Positions 16,137-25,405 of a stretch of DNA of 64,000 nucleotides are shown piece by piece. Both the position numbers and the translations under genes were made by a program. Position 1 is the first letter of the stretch, and the number at the start of each line of letters is the position of its first letter. A model generated the notes under the pieces. That model was not told the DNA's origin. It saw only the letters and a program-made list of their open reading frames with translations, and did not search any database. This DNA comes from JAGWAJ01 sp026707615 (GTDB taxonomy: Bacteria; Acidobacteriota; Vicinamibacteria; Vicinamibacterales; UBA8438), in contig CBDBMW010000012.1 in the NCBI GenBank assembly GCA_965207595.1, forward strand, positions 1,860,001-1,924,000, written 5' to 3'.

Positions 16137-17114
16137 CTACTTGCGGTACCAATCGTAGAACGCGTCGCCGGGCGGCACCTTGCGCGTGATGTCGACGATG
16201 ATCGTCTCCCCCTCCCAGCGCTGGACGAGCTGCTCCTTCCGCACGTGCCCGTAGAGGAACTCCTCCACGAACTCGATGCAACGGTACTCCAGGAGCTGCA
16301 TGTCCGGCTCCAGCCGGCGGTACAGCGGCATGGAGATGCGCCAGGGCTCGGTGAAGGTGTTCGGGTCGGTGATCGTCACCTCGTAGTGTATGGCGTCGGG
16401 GGAGAGGAGCGTGAAGCGCTCCTCCAGGTGCAGGGCGTCGCTGTGGAAGTTGCCCGCCCGGTCGAACCAGTTCTTGCCGTTGAAGTCCGTGACGTCGACG
16501 ACCAGCGTGTCGCCCTCCCAGCGGCCCACCGAGTGCCCCATGTAGGTCCAGTCGGGGGGCGGCTCCACCTGGTCGAGGTGGATGGTCCGTGCCGTGCTGG
16601 TGAACTCGAACGCCATCTGGATCTTGTTCGTGCTCTGCACGATCTGGTACGGATACGGCATGTACATCGCGCGCGGGATCCCCGGCAGGTAGCACTTCAG
16701 CTCCGGGTCGCGGTCGATCCAGTTGGCCTGGTTCTCCTCCTTGATCGCGCGCGCCTCCGGCGTGTAGGGAATCTGCCCGTCGCCCTCCACGACGCCGAGC
16801 GAGCCGGGCACGCCGCCCGCCGCGCCGAGGGCCAGCACCGGCGCCGCCGGCACCTCGTTGAAGCCGAACCCGTAGGGGCCCGGCTGGGTCACCATGCCGG
16901 GCCGCGCGGCATGGGCCTCGAGGTCCCAGTGCGCCTCGTTGTTCGCCTGCCAGATGCCGCTGAAGTCCGGCCGGCCGTCGGTGGTGCGGGGCACGTCCGC
17001 CCCCGTCGCCTGGCCGGTCGCGCCGGTCATCGACGCGGTGATGACGGCGCTCACCGCCGCCGCCGCGATCATCGCCGTGACTATCGAACCGCCGAACAGG
17101 AGTCTGCGTCGCAC
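16137..17114 (-). CDS. Exported PDLQGIW-family protein, subfamily B
   Basis: A 325-residue protein. GTG 17112-17114 is chosen because a GGGGGG stretch lies 4 nt upstream and the hydrophobic signal (residues 5-30) follows at once. Marks of this subfamily are DGRPDFSGIWQANNEAHWD, AMYMPYPYQIVQSTNKI, WTYMGHSVGRWEGDTLVV, FNGKNWFDRAGNFHSD and a C-terminal block with a second RWEGETIIVDITRK and FYDWYRK end. So the RWEG(D/E)T-x-VVD motif is present twice. It lacks the CHEGNYG of subfamily A and has CIEFVEEF in the matching place. Subfamily B protein 18464-19426 is about 75-80% identical by eye. Function unknown. Confidence 0.8.
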   Translation of the reverse strand: MRRRLLFGGSIVTAMIAAAAVSAVITASMTGATGQATGADVPRTTDGRPDFSGIWQANNEAHWDLEAHAARPGMVTQPGPYGFGFNEVPAAPVLALGAAGGVPGSLGVVEGDGQIPYTPEARAIKEENQANWIDRDPELKCYLPGIPRAMYMPYPYQIVQSTNKIQMAFEFTSTARTIHLDQVEPPPDWTYMGHSVGRWEGDTLVVDVTDFNGKNWFDRAGNFHSDALHLEERFTLLSPDAIHYEVTITDPNTFTEPWRISMPLYRRLEPDMQLLEYRCIEFVEEFLYGHVRKEQLVQRWEGETIIVDITRKVPPGDAFYDWYRK

Positions 17115-17139
17115 GTTACCCCCCTGACTGGAACAGCTG

Positions 17140-18396
17140 TCACCGCCGCAGCGGATTGACTTCCTCACCCGAGTCCGCGAAGCCCGCCGCGAACCCTCCG
17201 CACCCCGCGCTGCAGAGCGTGGCCGGGTCGGGACCGCGGCCCTCCGCGAATGCCTGCTCCTCTACGCGGGCGCCCCGGAGCAGGGCCGGCATGCCGTAGT
17301 TGCCCTCGTGGCAGCGCGGCTCCTTGTAGATGCGATTCAGCTCGTTGCTCTCCCGGCTGAGCTCCAGCGCGACGGTCCAGGGCGCGGTCCACGTGGTCGG
17401 GTCGTTCATGGTGACCACGTACTCCAGCGTCTCCGAGTCGACGCGGCGCCAGCGCTCCACCAGGTGCAGGTTCTCGCGCGAGCCCTGGTAGTCGGTCTTG
17501 GGGCTGAAGTTCGTGACGTCGACCACCAGCGTGTCGCCCTCCCAGCGGCCGCGCGAGTCGCCCCACCACTGCCGGACGCTCGGCGGCAGGTGCGGCCGGT
17601 CGGTCACCGGGATGACCCGCTGCCAGCCCTGGCCCTGCCCGGTGTCGTAGAAGATCGACACGGTCTCGGGCGACTGCACGATCTGCAGGAAGTAGCCGGC
17701 GGCACCCCCGAAGTCCGGCAGCTTGGCCGACATGCAGCGCTCGCCGAGCCCGCGGTCCTCCGGGTGGTCGGAGCGGTTGAACGAGCCGCCCGCCGCGGCG
17801 CCGGTCGCCGGATAGAACGGCGGCGGCTCGTTGCGGCGCGGCGACGGCGGACCGTACTCGCCGCCCGCGCAGGAGGGCAGGTTGTCGCGGCAGACCGCGG
17901 TCGCCTGGATCAGCGCGAGCTGGTACTCGCGGATGGCGTCGCGCCGCGCCACTGCCTCCGGCGTGAGGGGCGGGATGCGGCCGTTCGGCGGGTCGATGAT
18001 GAGCGACGTCCGCCGGCCCATGAACTTGTGCGAGAGGAAGATGGCGGCGCTGTAGGCCCCGCCCACGTCCTGCTCGCTGCCGCGCTCCGCGTAGCGCGTG
18101 TCCTGCCCGATGATGCGCGCCCGCTCGCGGTCCAGCTCGGCTCGCTGCTCGTCGGTCAGGAACTCCTGGTCGGCGAAGCGGGCGGGCCGCTCGAGCGGGA
18201 TCTCGTAGTCCGTCGTCCAGATGCCCTGGAGGTCCGGCTCGCCCCACGGGGTCGGGGTGGCCGGCTCCGCGTCGCTTCGGTCGGGCGGCTCCTGCGCCTG
18301 CTGCCCCTCGACCGGCACCGGGGCCAGCCGGAGCAGCAGCGCCACGGCAACGACGGCGGCCGCCACGCCGACGAGCTCGAGCACGCGTCGTCTCAT
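17140..18396 (-). CDS. Exported PDLQGIW-family protein, subfamily A
   Basis: A 418-residue protein with an N-terminal signal (residues 5-32). It carries TPWGEPDLQGIWTTDY, RRTSLIIDPPNGRIPPLTPEA, ERCMSAKLPDFGGAAGYF, IFYDTGQGQGWQR, RWEGDTLVVDVTNF and CHEGNYGMPALLRGARVEEQ. It lies between the two subfamily B genes, with 25 nt to the gene downstream, so all three probably form one transcript with DUF6152. It has an extra Cys pair near the C-terminus (CSAGCGG) not present in 10584-11831. Reaction unknown; the location outside the cytoplasm follows from the signal peptide. Confidence 0.8.
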   Translation of the reverse strand: MRRRVLELVGVAAAVVAVALLLRLAPVPVEGQQAQEPPDRSDAEPATPTPWGEPDLQGIWTTDYEIPLERPARFADQEFLTDEQRAELDRERARIIGQDTRYAERGSEQDVGGAYSAAIFLSHKFMGRRTSLIIDPPNGRIPPLTPEAVARRDAIREYQLALIQATAVCRDNLPSCAGGEYGPPSPRRNEPPPFYPATGAAAGGSFNRSDHPEDRGLGERCMSAKLPDFGGAAGYFLQIVQSPETVSIFYDTGQGQGWQRVIPVTDRPHLPPSVRQWWGDSRGRWEGDTLVVDVTNFSPKTDYQGSRENLHLVERWRRVDSETLEYVVTMNDPTTWTAPWTVALELSRESNELNRIYKEPRCHEGNYGMPALLRGARVEEQAFAEGRGPDPATLCSAGCGGFAAGFADSGEEVNPLRR

Positions 18397-18463
18397 GTCG
18401 AACCTCCCATCCGGCTCCGCGAGGCCGCGAGGCGCCCCCGCCGCCGGCCTCCCGGTCCGTCCG

Positions 18464-19426
18464 CTACTTGCGGTACCAGTCGTAGAGCGCGTCGCCGGGG
18501 GGGATCTTGCGCGTGATGTCGACGATCAGCGTCTCGCCCTCCCAGCGGGTCACCAGCGGCTCCTTCCGCAGGTGGCCGTACAGGAACTCCTCCGCGAACT
18601 CGATGCAAGGGTATTCGAGGACCGTCATGTTGGGCTCGAGCCGGCGGTAGATCGGCATCGCGATGGTCCACGGCCGGGTGAAGACGTTCGGGTCGTCGAT
18701 GGTCACCTCGTAGAGGAACGCGTCGGCGCTGATCGGCGTGTAGCGCTCCTCGAGGCGCAGGGCGTCGGTGTGGAAGTTCCCGGCCCGGTCGAACCAGTTC
18801 TTGCCGTTGAAGTCGGTGACGTCGACCACCAGCGTGTCGCCCTCCCAGCGGCCCACCGAGTGGCCCATGTAGGTCCAGTCGGGCGGCGGCTCCACCTCGT
18901 CGAGGTGGATCGTGCGCGCGGTCTGCCCGAACGGGAAGGACATGTGGATCTTGTTCGTGCTCTGCACGATCTGGAACGGATAGGGCATGTACATCGCCCG
19001 CGGCGTCCCCGGCAGGTAGCACTTCAGCTCCGGGTCGCGGTCGATCCAGTTGGCGGCGTTCTCCTGCTTGGTGGCCAGCGCCTCCGGCGTGTAGGGGATG
19101 CGCCCGTCGCCCTGCACGACGCCGATCGAGCCGGGCACGCCGGCCGCCGCGCCGAGCGCGAGGACGGGCGCCGCCGGCACCTCGGCGTAGGCGTACGGAT
19201 ACACCCCCGGTTGGGTCACGGCCCCCGGCCGCGCGGCGTGGGCCTCGAGGTCCCAGTGGGCCTCGTTGTTCGCCTGCCAGATGCCGCTCAGGTCGGGCCG
19301 CCCGTCCACGGTCCGCCCCGCCTCCGACTGCCCGGCGATGCTCGTGATCGACGCCGTCACGACCGCGCCGACCGCGGCCGCGGCCAGCGCCACCGGAATG
19401 CTCGAGCCGTTCCACCGGTCCCGCAT
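18464..19426 (-). CDS. Exported PDLQGIW-family protein, subfamily B
   Basis: A 320-residue protein. ATG 19424-19426 has GGAAGGAGACGACG upstream, and a signal segment (residues 9-30) follows. It has DGRPDLSGIWQANNEAHWD, AMYMPYPFQIVQSTNKIHM, WTYMGHSVGRWEGDTLVV and the second RWEGETLIVDITRK block near the end, DWYRK being the last residues. It is the close paralogue of 16137-17114, with the subfamily A gene 17140-18396 between them. It is probably the first gene of that four-gene run. The 226 bp upstream hold no other gene that I can support. Confidence 0.8.
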   Translation of the reverse strand: MRDRWNGSSIPVALAAAAVGAVVTASITSIAGQSEAGRTVDGRPDLSGIWQANNEAHWDLEAHAARPGAVTQPGVYPYAYAEVPAAPVLALGAAAGVPGSIGVVQGDGRIPYTPEALATKQENAANWIDRDPELKCYLPGTPRAMYMPYPFQIVQSTNKIHMSFPFGQTARTIHLDEVEPPPDWTYMGHSVGRWEGDTLVVDVTDFNGKNWFDRAGNFHTDALRLEERYTPISADAFLYEVTIDDPNVFTRPWTIAMPIYRRLEPNMTVLEYPCIEFAEEFLYGHLRKEPLVTRWEGETLIVDITRKIPPGDALYDWYRK

Positions 19427-19652
19427 CGTCGTCTCCTTCCCGGCCCGCGGCGGCGACCGGACGGCCGGTCGCGGCGCGCCCGGGACCCCGCACGTACCCA
19501 GAGGGCAGTCTACTCCTGCGGCGCCTTCTTGTCGTGGGTGAAATCGTGGCGCGCGGTGGCGGGCGTCAGCCGCGGAGGAGCACGCCGTCGCCCAGCGGTT
19601 GCACCGGGCGAGGGTTGTCGGGATGGAGCGCGGGCGCGCAGGCCCCACCCCG

Positions 19653-20813
19653 TCACTGCTCGGGCATGGAAACGGATGCGGAGAGGGTCGTCGCCGCCGG
19701 GGCGGCCGGGGGCGCCGGCTCGGCCGCCGGCGGGACGCGCCGCGCCCGGAGCTCGAGGTACTTCCGCGGCCGGAACTCGAAGGCCAGGGGGAGGACGGGC
19801 TCGCCGTCGTCCGGCGCCCCGGCCGCCGCCGCGGGCAGCACCGCCCAGAGGCGGAACGACTCGATCTTCCGGCGCCCCCGCGCCGTCTCGATGCGGTAGT
19901 CGAGCCGGTGCACGACGTCGCCGGCGCCGACCAGTCCCTCCTCCCGATGGATGCGGGCCCGCTTGGCGTCGGTCCGGCAACCGCGGCGGGCGAGAACGTA
20001 GAGCCCGTTGTCGTGCACGTAGCGCTGGCGCGCGTCGGGGCACCCGCCCCCCGACGCAACCGCTTCCGCCGCCTGGCGCAGGCTGGCCTGCAGCGCGCCC
20101 AGGAACCCGATCGGGCGGTCGTAGCGCGGCGGGTCGTTGACCAGCGTGCCGGCTTCGTGGGGCCGCTCGGATCCCCAGCGCGGGCGCACCTCGTCGTACA
20201 GGTCGCCCGCCCGCCGCCAGAGCCCGCCGACCGACAGGCGGACCACCTCGCTGCGCGCCGCGCCCGGCCCGATGACGGTGTCGAGGACGCTCACCGGCTG
20301 CGTGCGGCCCGGGTCGCCGTCGTCGAGGTCTCGCTCCGCTTCCTTGCGCGAGCCGGAGCGGTCCGAGGAGACGACGCCGAACTGCACCGTCCGGCGCGTG
20401 ACGTGTTCCTCGATCCAGGCGGCCTCCCGCAGGAAGCCGAGCCGGTTGAGGCCGCGGGCACGCCCGGGGTCCGATGCGGCGAAGAACTCGTACGTGCGGA
20501 GCGTGCGGGTCGCCTGCCCGGTCGGGTCCGGCAGGTCTCGCACGCGGAAGCTGGCCACTCCGACGGCGGCCCGATCGGCGACGGGCACCGAGCCGAACAG
20601 CAGGGGCACCCGCACCGTCGCATCCACGCGGTAGCTCACGTGGACCTCGGCCCGCGCGGCCACGGCGGGATCGAACGCGCCGGGGGCCAGCGTCTCGATC
20701 ATCGGGGTGCGCGGCTCACCCGGCTCCCCCGCGGACTGGCCGCCCCCCGCCGGCGACGCAGCCAGCATCGCCGCCGTCATCACGAGAAGCCCGAGCCTCG
20801 CCGCGGCTCGCAT
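19653..20813 (-). CDS. Secreted hypothetical protein
   Basis: A 386-residue protein with a clear signal peptide (residues 6-22, ending ASPAGGG). The body is mostly soluble with strand-rich stretches (AEVHVSYRVDATVRVPLLFG, REAAWIEEHVTRRTVQFGVV, DVVHRLDYRIETARG). It has two Cys in the centre (GGGCPD and RRGCRTD) that may pair, and a Pro/Ala-rich C-terminus. I do not recognise a family. The ATG at 20811-20813 is preceded by GAGGAGACATGCG. It is the last gene of a minus-strand pair with the membrane protein at 20977-21573, 163 nt apart. Confidence 0.6.
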   Translation of the reverse strand: MRAAARLGLLVMTAAMLAASPAGGGQSAGEPGEPRTPMIETLAPGAFDPAVAARAEVHVSYRVDATVRVPLLFGSVPVADRAAVGVASFRVRDLPDPTGQATRTLRTYEFFAASDPGRARGLNRLGFLREAAWIEEHVTRRTVQFGVVSSDRSGSRKEAERDLDDGDPGRTQPVSVLDTVIGPGAARSEVVRLSVGGLWRRAGDLYDEVRPRWGSERPHEAGTLVNDPPRYDRPIGFLGALQASLRQAAEAVASGGGCPDARQRYVHDNGLYVLARRGCRTDAKRARIHREEGLVGAGDVVHRLDYRIETARGRRKIESFRLWAVLPAAAAGAPDDGEPVLPLAFEFRPRKYLELRARRVPPAAEPAPPAAPAATTLSASVSMPEQ

Positions 20814-20976
20814 CGCATGTCTCCTCGCCGTCGATCCGCCCTGCGCCGCGTCGCCGCCCGGCGGACCGGCGGCCTCGTCTGGTGCGCGGCCACTCGGAGT
20901 CCGTGGTCAGCGCACGGTGCGCTCCGTCGCCTCGATCCCCCTATCGGCAGGACGTGCGGCTGCCGATAGTCCCAAG

Positions 20977-21573
20977 TCAGCACGAATCGACCCGCTGGAG
21001 GGTTTTTTTCGATCGCCACGGGCGGGTGACCAGCCGCCACAGGCCCCGCGCGAGCCCCGCGGTGAAGCCCGCGATGAGCCGCGGCATCGCGGCCAGGTCC
21101 TGCCGGAACGGCCGGTCGTCCTCGTCCCCGACGAGCAGGGCGCCGCGGCGCATCACGTAGAGCGTGAAGGCCGCCGAGACGACCGTGAACCCGACCGAGG
21201 CGGCCATGGCCCGGCCGAGCCGCTCCGTGCCGCCGACCCAGTGGACGCCGTACTCGAGCACGTGCGCGACGAACGGGAGGCCCGCCACCACGACCAGCGT
21301 CGCCGCCCAGTCCGGGGTGGCCCGCCGGAAGGCCTGGGTCACGGACGAGAAGAAGCCGGACGTGACGGCGCGGAACGCGAACTCGATGGCGAACGCCGCG
21401 GTGGCGGCGTCGAAGCCGGAGCGGACGGTGGCGACGAAGAAGATCACGCCGCGGATCACGGCGCTCATGACGGCCGACTTCCAGTTCCAGCAGGATACGA
21501 GGTAGTGGCGGGGCCGCGCGGCAAGATCCCGCAGCACGTCGCCGACCGTCGGCCGGATCGGCTCCCCGGTCAT
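20977..21573 (-). CDS. Multi-helix membrane protein of unknown function
   Basis: A 198-residue protein with about four hydrophobic segments: AVMSAVIRGVIFFVATV, AATLVVVAGLPFVAHVL, AMAASVGFTVVSAAFTLYVM and a weaker one in between. N- and C-terminal tails are basic (RSKKTL). ATG 21571-21573 is the start closest to the first conserved-looking segment; there is no strong ribosome binding site. It is divergent from the ADOP permease, with a 279-bp shared upstream region. No family was recognised. Confidence 0.55.
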   Translation of the reverse strand: MTGEPIRPTVGDVLRDLAARPRHYLVSCWNWKSAVMSAVIRGVIFFVATVRSGFDAATAAFAIEFAFRAVTSGFFSSVTQAFRRATPDWAATLVVVAGLPFVAHVLEYGVHWVGGTERLGRAMAASVGFTVVSAAFTLYVMRRGALLVGDEDDRPFRQDLAAMPRLIAGFTAGLARGLWRLVTRPWRSKKTLQRVDSC

Positions 21574-21852
21574 CGAGGGCCGGTCGCGCGGCCGCGCCGG
21601 AGCGGGGCCGGGCCGGGCTGGGAGGCCGCGATCGGCCGCGACACCGCGCTGTGGTCGAGCATGGCCATGAGCACCGGGCCCTCGAGCCGGGCCTCCGGCT
21701 CGCGACGATACGGCCCGTCGCCCACCATAACCCAGCTCCTGCGACCCTGGTGCCGGCTGCCGCGAGGCGCAACCTGTTGACATCCGATAGGATTGAAGGC
21801 CAGACTTGTCGAAACTCGATAGGTCGCACCAAACGGATGCGCCGGAGGTTCC

Positions 21853-24639
21853 GTGAGCCGCCCGCGAGACATCGTCGCTCGCCTGGTGAACCTGTTCCGT
21901 CGCGGGCGCCTCGAACGGGAGCTCGACGCGGAGTTGCAGGCATATCTCGAGCTCGCGACCGCGGAGAACGTCCGCCGCGGCATGACGCCGAAGGAGGCCC
22001 GACGCGTGGCTCTGGCGCGCCTGGGCGGCATGGAGGCGGTCAAGGAGGGGTGTCGCGACGTGCGGCGCCTGTCCGTCGCCGACGGACTTCGCCGGCACCT
22101 CGTCCACGGCTGCCGCAGGCTCCGGCTGTCGCCCGGCTTCACGGCGGCGGCCGTGGTCACCCTCGCGCTCGGCATGGGCGGGACGACGGCGATCGTCACG
22201 CTCCTGGACAGCGTCGCGCTCCGGCCGCTGCCGGTGTCGGATCCGGGTCGCCTGTACCGGATCGGGGACGGGGACGACACCACCGTCATCGGCCGCCACG
22301 GGCGCTGGGGAGTGTTCCCGTTTCCGCTGTACGAGCGACTGGCGGCCGGGGCGGCGGAGTTCGAGGCCATCACCGCGTTCGACTGGGGCGGCTCGCTGAT
22401 GAGCGTCCGGCGGCAGGGCGCGGAGGACGCCGCAGCGCGAGCGCTGCGGGCCGGATACGTCACCGGGACCTACTTCTCCACGCTCGGCGTCGGCGCGTTC
22501 CGCGGCCGGGTGTTCACGACGGATGACGATCGGCCCGCGGCGCCGCCCGCCGTCGTGCTGAGCCATCGCACGTGGCAGGGAGTCTACGGGGCGGATGCGT
22601 CGGTGGTCGGCTCGACGCTGATGGTGGAGGGCCGCCCGTTCACGGTGATCGGAGTGTCCGCGCCGGGGTTCTTCGGCGAGACCGTTCGAGCGCTGCCTCC
22701 CGACCTCTGGATCCCCCTGCAGCACGAGCCGCTGATTGCCGGGGCCGGCTCCCTGCTGCAGCAGTCCACCTCCCCGTGGCTGTTCGCGATCGGTCGTCTC
22801 CGGGAGGATTCCTCGATCGCGGGAGCGGCTCCCCGCCTCACCGGGATCCTGCGCCAGTGGCTACAGTTCGAGGCCGACTACCCGAGCAACCTCGTGCCGG
22901 ACATCCTGCGCGAGCTGCCCAACCAGACGATTCGCGTCGTGCCGGCGGGCTCGGGCATCGGTCTCGCGGGCCTTTCGCTGAGGGAGCAGTACGGAGCCAG
23001 CCTGCAGATCCTGCTCGCCATCTGCGGTCTCGTGCTGCTCGTCGCGTGCGCGAACGTGGCGAATCTCCTGCTGGCCCGCGCCGTCGCGCGCCGGGAGGAG
23101 ACGGCCATGCGGCTCGCCATCGGCGCAACGCGCCGGCAGATCGTCGCCGAGGCCCTTGCGGAAACCGTGCTGCTCGCGGCAGCCGGAGGGGTCGTCGGCC
23201 TGCTCGTGGCCGTCGGCGCCACGCGCCTGCTGGTCGCGCTGGCCTTCCCGGACTCGCAGCTCGTTCCCATCGTGGCGACGCCGTCCCTCGTCACGCTGTC
23301 GTTCGCGGCCGGAGTGTCCCTCGCGGCCGGCGTCCTCCTGGGTGCCGCGCCGGCCTGGCTCGCCACGCGGACGGATCCCCTCGATGCGCTGCGCGGCGCC
23401 GGGCGCAGCGTCGGCCATTCCTTCCGCTCGCGCACGGCGCTGCTGATCGTCCAGGCGTCGCTCTCGGTCGCCGTCGTCGCCGGCTCCCTGATGCTCGGGC
23501 GAAGCCTCTCGAGCCTCGAGCGCCAGGACCTCGGCTACCCCGTGCAGGAACGCGTGGTGATTGGCCTGAAGCGCCTGCCTTCCACGTACGCCCCGCAGCA
23601 ACTGTCGGCCGTCTACCGCGACGTCGAGCGGCGGCTCACGACGCTGCCCGGCGTGCGGGGAGCCGGACTCGCACTGCACAATCCGCTCACCGGACACTGG
23701 GAGGAGTCCGTGCTGGTGGCGGGTCGCCCGCCGGGCGCGGGCGGCGAATCCACGGCGGCGTGGAACCGCGTCAGTGCCGACTACCTGCAGGGTCTGGGCC
23801 TCACGCTCGCCGGGGGCCGCTGGTTCCGGGCGACGGACGACGAGACGAGTGCCCCGGTCGCGATCGTGACCGAGGCGTTCGCGAGGCGCTTCTTCGGGGA
23901 CGATGAAGACCCGATCGGGCAGCACTTCGGCGTCGAGCGGCCCGAGAACGCCGATACGTACCGTGTCGTCGGCGTCGTGCGCGACGCCAGGCTCTCGCGG
24001 TCGGCGCTGTACGGACCGGCCGGTCCCACGTTCTACGTTCCCCTGGTCCAGAGCGTCGACTACGATACCGACTACCGGAGGATGGTCGAGCGGCTGTCCC
24101 ATCTCGTCGAGGGCATTCTGGTGGTCACGGACTCCCCGCCCGGCGTCCTCGAGCCCCTGGTGAGGAGGACGCTGGCGGAGGCCGACCCCAACCTGGCGAT
24201 CACGAGCGTCAGCACGCTGCAGCAGCAGATCGACCGCTCGTTCGCCCGCGAGCGGGCGGTCGCGGGCCTCGCGGGACTGTTCGGGATGGTCTCCCTCGTG
24301 CTGGCCGCGGTCGGCGTGTACGGCGTCGCGGCCTACATGGTGGCGCAGCAGACGAACGAGATCGGCATCCGGATGGCCCTCGGGGCGGATCGCGTCCGGG
24401 TGATCCGGCTCGTGCTGCGGCAGGCGTTCCGGCGCGTGGCGATAGGCCTGGTGCTCGGCCTGCCGCTCGCCGTCGGCGCCGTGCGCTTCGTGGCCGCGCA
24501 ACTGCACGGCGTGTCGTTCTGGGACCCCTTCTCCCTCTCCGTCGCCGCGGCTTCGGTTGCCGGGTGCGCGCTCGTCGCCGTCCTGATTCCGGCGGGCCGC
24601 GCGGCGGCCATGGCGCCGATGAGAGGCCTGCAGCACTGA
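21853..24639 (+). CDS. ADOP-type ABC transporter permease (FtsX/MacB-like)
   Basis: A 928-residue permease of the acidobacterial duplicated orphan permease type. Residues 1-85 form the prefix domain (RRGRLERELDAELQAYLELA, MTPKEARRVALARLGG). A first MacB_PCD/FtsX unit follows (helix near 95-115, periplasmic part, then three helices including ILLAICGLVLLVACANVANL), then a second copy ending in three helices (GLAGLFGMVSLVLAAVGVYG and later). It should act in the inner membrane with an ATPase supplied from elsewhere; none is adjacent. The PadR-type regulator that often accompanies ADOP genes is not seen. GTG 21853 follows CCGGAGGTTCC. The methyltransferase starts 4 nt after its stop. Confidence 0.9.
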   Translation: MSRPRDIVARLVNLFRRGRLERELDAELQAYLELATAENVRRGMTPKEARRVALARLGGMEAVKEGCRDVRRLSVADGLRRHLVHGCRRLRLSPGFTAAAVVTLALGMGGTTAIVTLLDSVALRPLPVSDPGRLYRIGDGDDTTVIGRHGRWGVFPFPLYERLAAGAAEFEAITAFDWGGSLMSVRRQGAEDAAARALRAGYVTGTYFSTLGVGAFRGRVFTTDDDRPAAPPAVVLSHRTWQGVYGADASVVGSTLMVEGRPFTVIGVSAPGFFGETVRALPPDLWIPLQHEPLIAGAGSLLQQSTSPWLFAIGRLREDSSIAGAAPRLTGILRQWLQFEADYPSNLVPDILRELPNQTIRVVPAGSGIGLAGLSLREQYGASLQILLAICGLVLLVACANVANLLLARAVARREETAMRLAIGATRRQIVAEALAETVLLAAAGGVVGLLVAVGATRLLVALAFPDSQLVPIVATPSLVTLSFAAGVSLAAGVLLGAAPAWLATRTDPLDALRGAGRSVGHSFRSRTALLIVQASLSVAVVAGSLMLGRSLSSLERQDLGYPVQERVVIGLKRLPSTYAPQQLSAVYRDVERRLTTLPGVRGAGLALHNPLTGHWEESVLVAGRPPGAGGESTAAWNRVSADYLQGLGLTLAGGRWFRATDDETSAPVAIVTEAFARRFFGDDEDPIGQHFGVERPENADTYRVVGVVRDARLSRSALYGPAGPTFYVPLVQSVDYDTDYRRMVERLSHLVEGILVVTDSPPGVLEPLVRRTLAEADPNLAITSVSTLQQQIDRSFARERAVAGLAGLFGMVSLVLAAVGVYGVAAYMVAQQTNEIGIRMALGADRVRVIRLVLRQAFRRVAIGLVLGLPLAVGAVRFVAAQLHGVSFWDPFSLSVAAASVAGCALVAVLIPAGRAAAMAPMRGLQH

Positions 24640-24643
24640 GCCC

Positions 24644-25405
24644 ATGGCGTCCGAACGAACCGCCGCCCTGTTCTTCGAGCTGTTCAGCGGGCTGCCCCGG
24701 CAGGGGCCGGGAACGGCGGCGAGCACGCGCCGGGCCCTCGGTCTGGTGCCCGACGTCGGCCCGGCGACCCGCGTGCTCGACGTCGGCTGCGGGACCGGAG
24801 CCCAGACCCTCGTGCTGGCCGAGAGCTCGCCGGCGCGCATCGTCGCCGTCGACAACCACGCCCCGTTCGTCGACGAGCTGAACCGCACGGCGCGAGAGCG
24901 GGGCCTCGCAGATCGACTGGAAGCTCGCGTGGCGGACATGCGCGAGCTCGACTTCGCGGACGGCGCCTTCGACCTCATCTGGTGCGAGGGCGCCATCTAC
25001 AACGTGGGGGTGGAGGCGGGACTGCGCGACTGGCGCCGGCTGCTGCGGCCGGGCGGGCACGTCGCGTTCACGGACGCGTGCTGGCGGAAGCCCGACCCGC
25101 CGGCCGAGTGCGCGGCGTTCTGGAACCGGGAGTACCCGGCCATCCGGGCCACGTCCGCGCTCCTGAACGCGGTCGAGGCGTGCGGCTACGAGACCGTGGG
25201 GCACTTCCCGCTCCCCGCGTCGGCGTGGTGGGACGACTACTATCGGCCGCTGCAGGACAACGTGACCGCGTTCCGCCGGCGCTACCACGACGCGCCGGAC
25301 GCCCGGGAGCTGGCGGACCAGTGCCAGGCCGAGATCGACATCTGGCACGCCTGTTCGGAGTTCTACGGCTACGAGTTCGTCGTGCTCCGCAAGGCGCAGG
25401 CGTGA
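24644..25405 (+). CDS. Class I SAM-dependent methyltransferase
   Basis: A 253-residue Rossmann-fold methyltransferase. Motif I is VLDVGCGTG (residues 44-52). The acidic ribose-binding end of strand 2 is IVAVDNHA, and ADMREL marks the adenine-side loop. FDLIWCEGAIYNVG is motif IV and LRPGGHVAFTDACW the post-IV loop. It resembles small-molecule methyltransferases of the UbiE/Methyltransf_11 type; the substrate cannot be told. It starts 4 nt after the ADOP permease and its TGA overlaps the GTG of the next gene, so the three form an operon. Confidence 0.87.
   Translation: MASERTAALFFELFSGLPRQGPGTAASTRRALGLVPDVGPATRVLDVGCGTGAQTLVLAESSPARIVAVDNHAPFVDELNRTARERGLADRLEARVADMRELDFADGAFDLIWCEGAIYNVGVEAGLRDWRRLLRPGGHVAFTDACWRKPDPPAECAAFWNREYPAIRATSALLNAVEACGYETVGHFPLPASAWWDDYYRPLQDNVTAFRRRYHDAPDARELADQCQAEIDIWHACSEFYGYEFVVLRKAQA

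Noticed and set aside
21777..21782. TTGACA upstream of the ADOP permease as a -35 box
   Set aside because: No -10 match is present at 16-18 nt. Two CGATAGG words nearby may be an operator, but there is too little support to call it.
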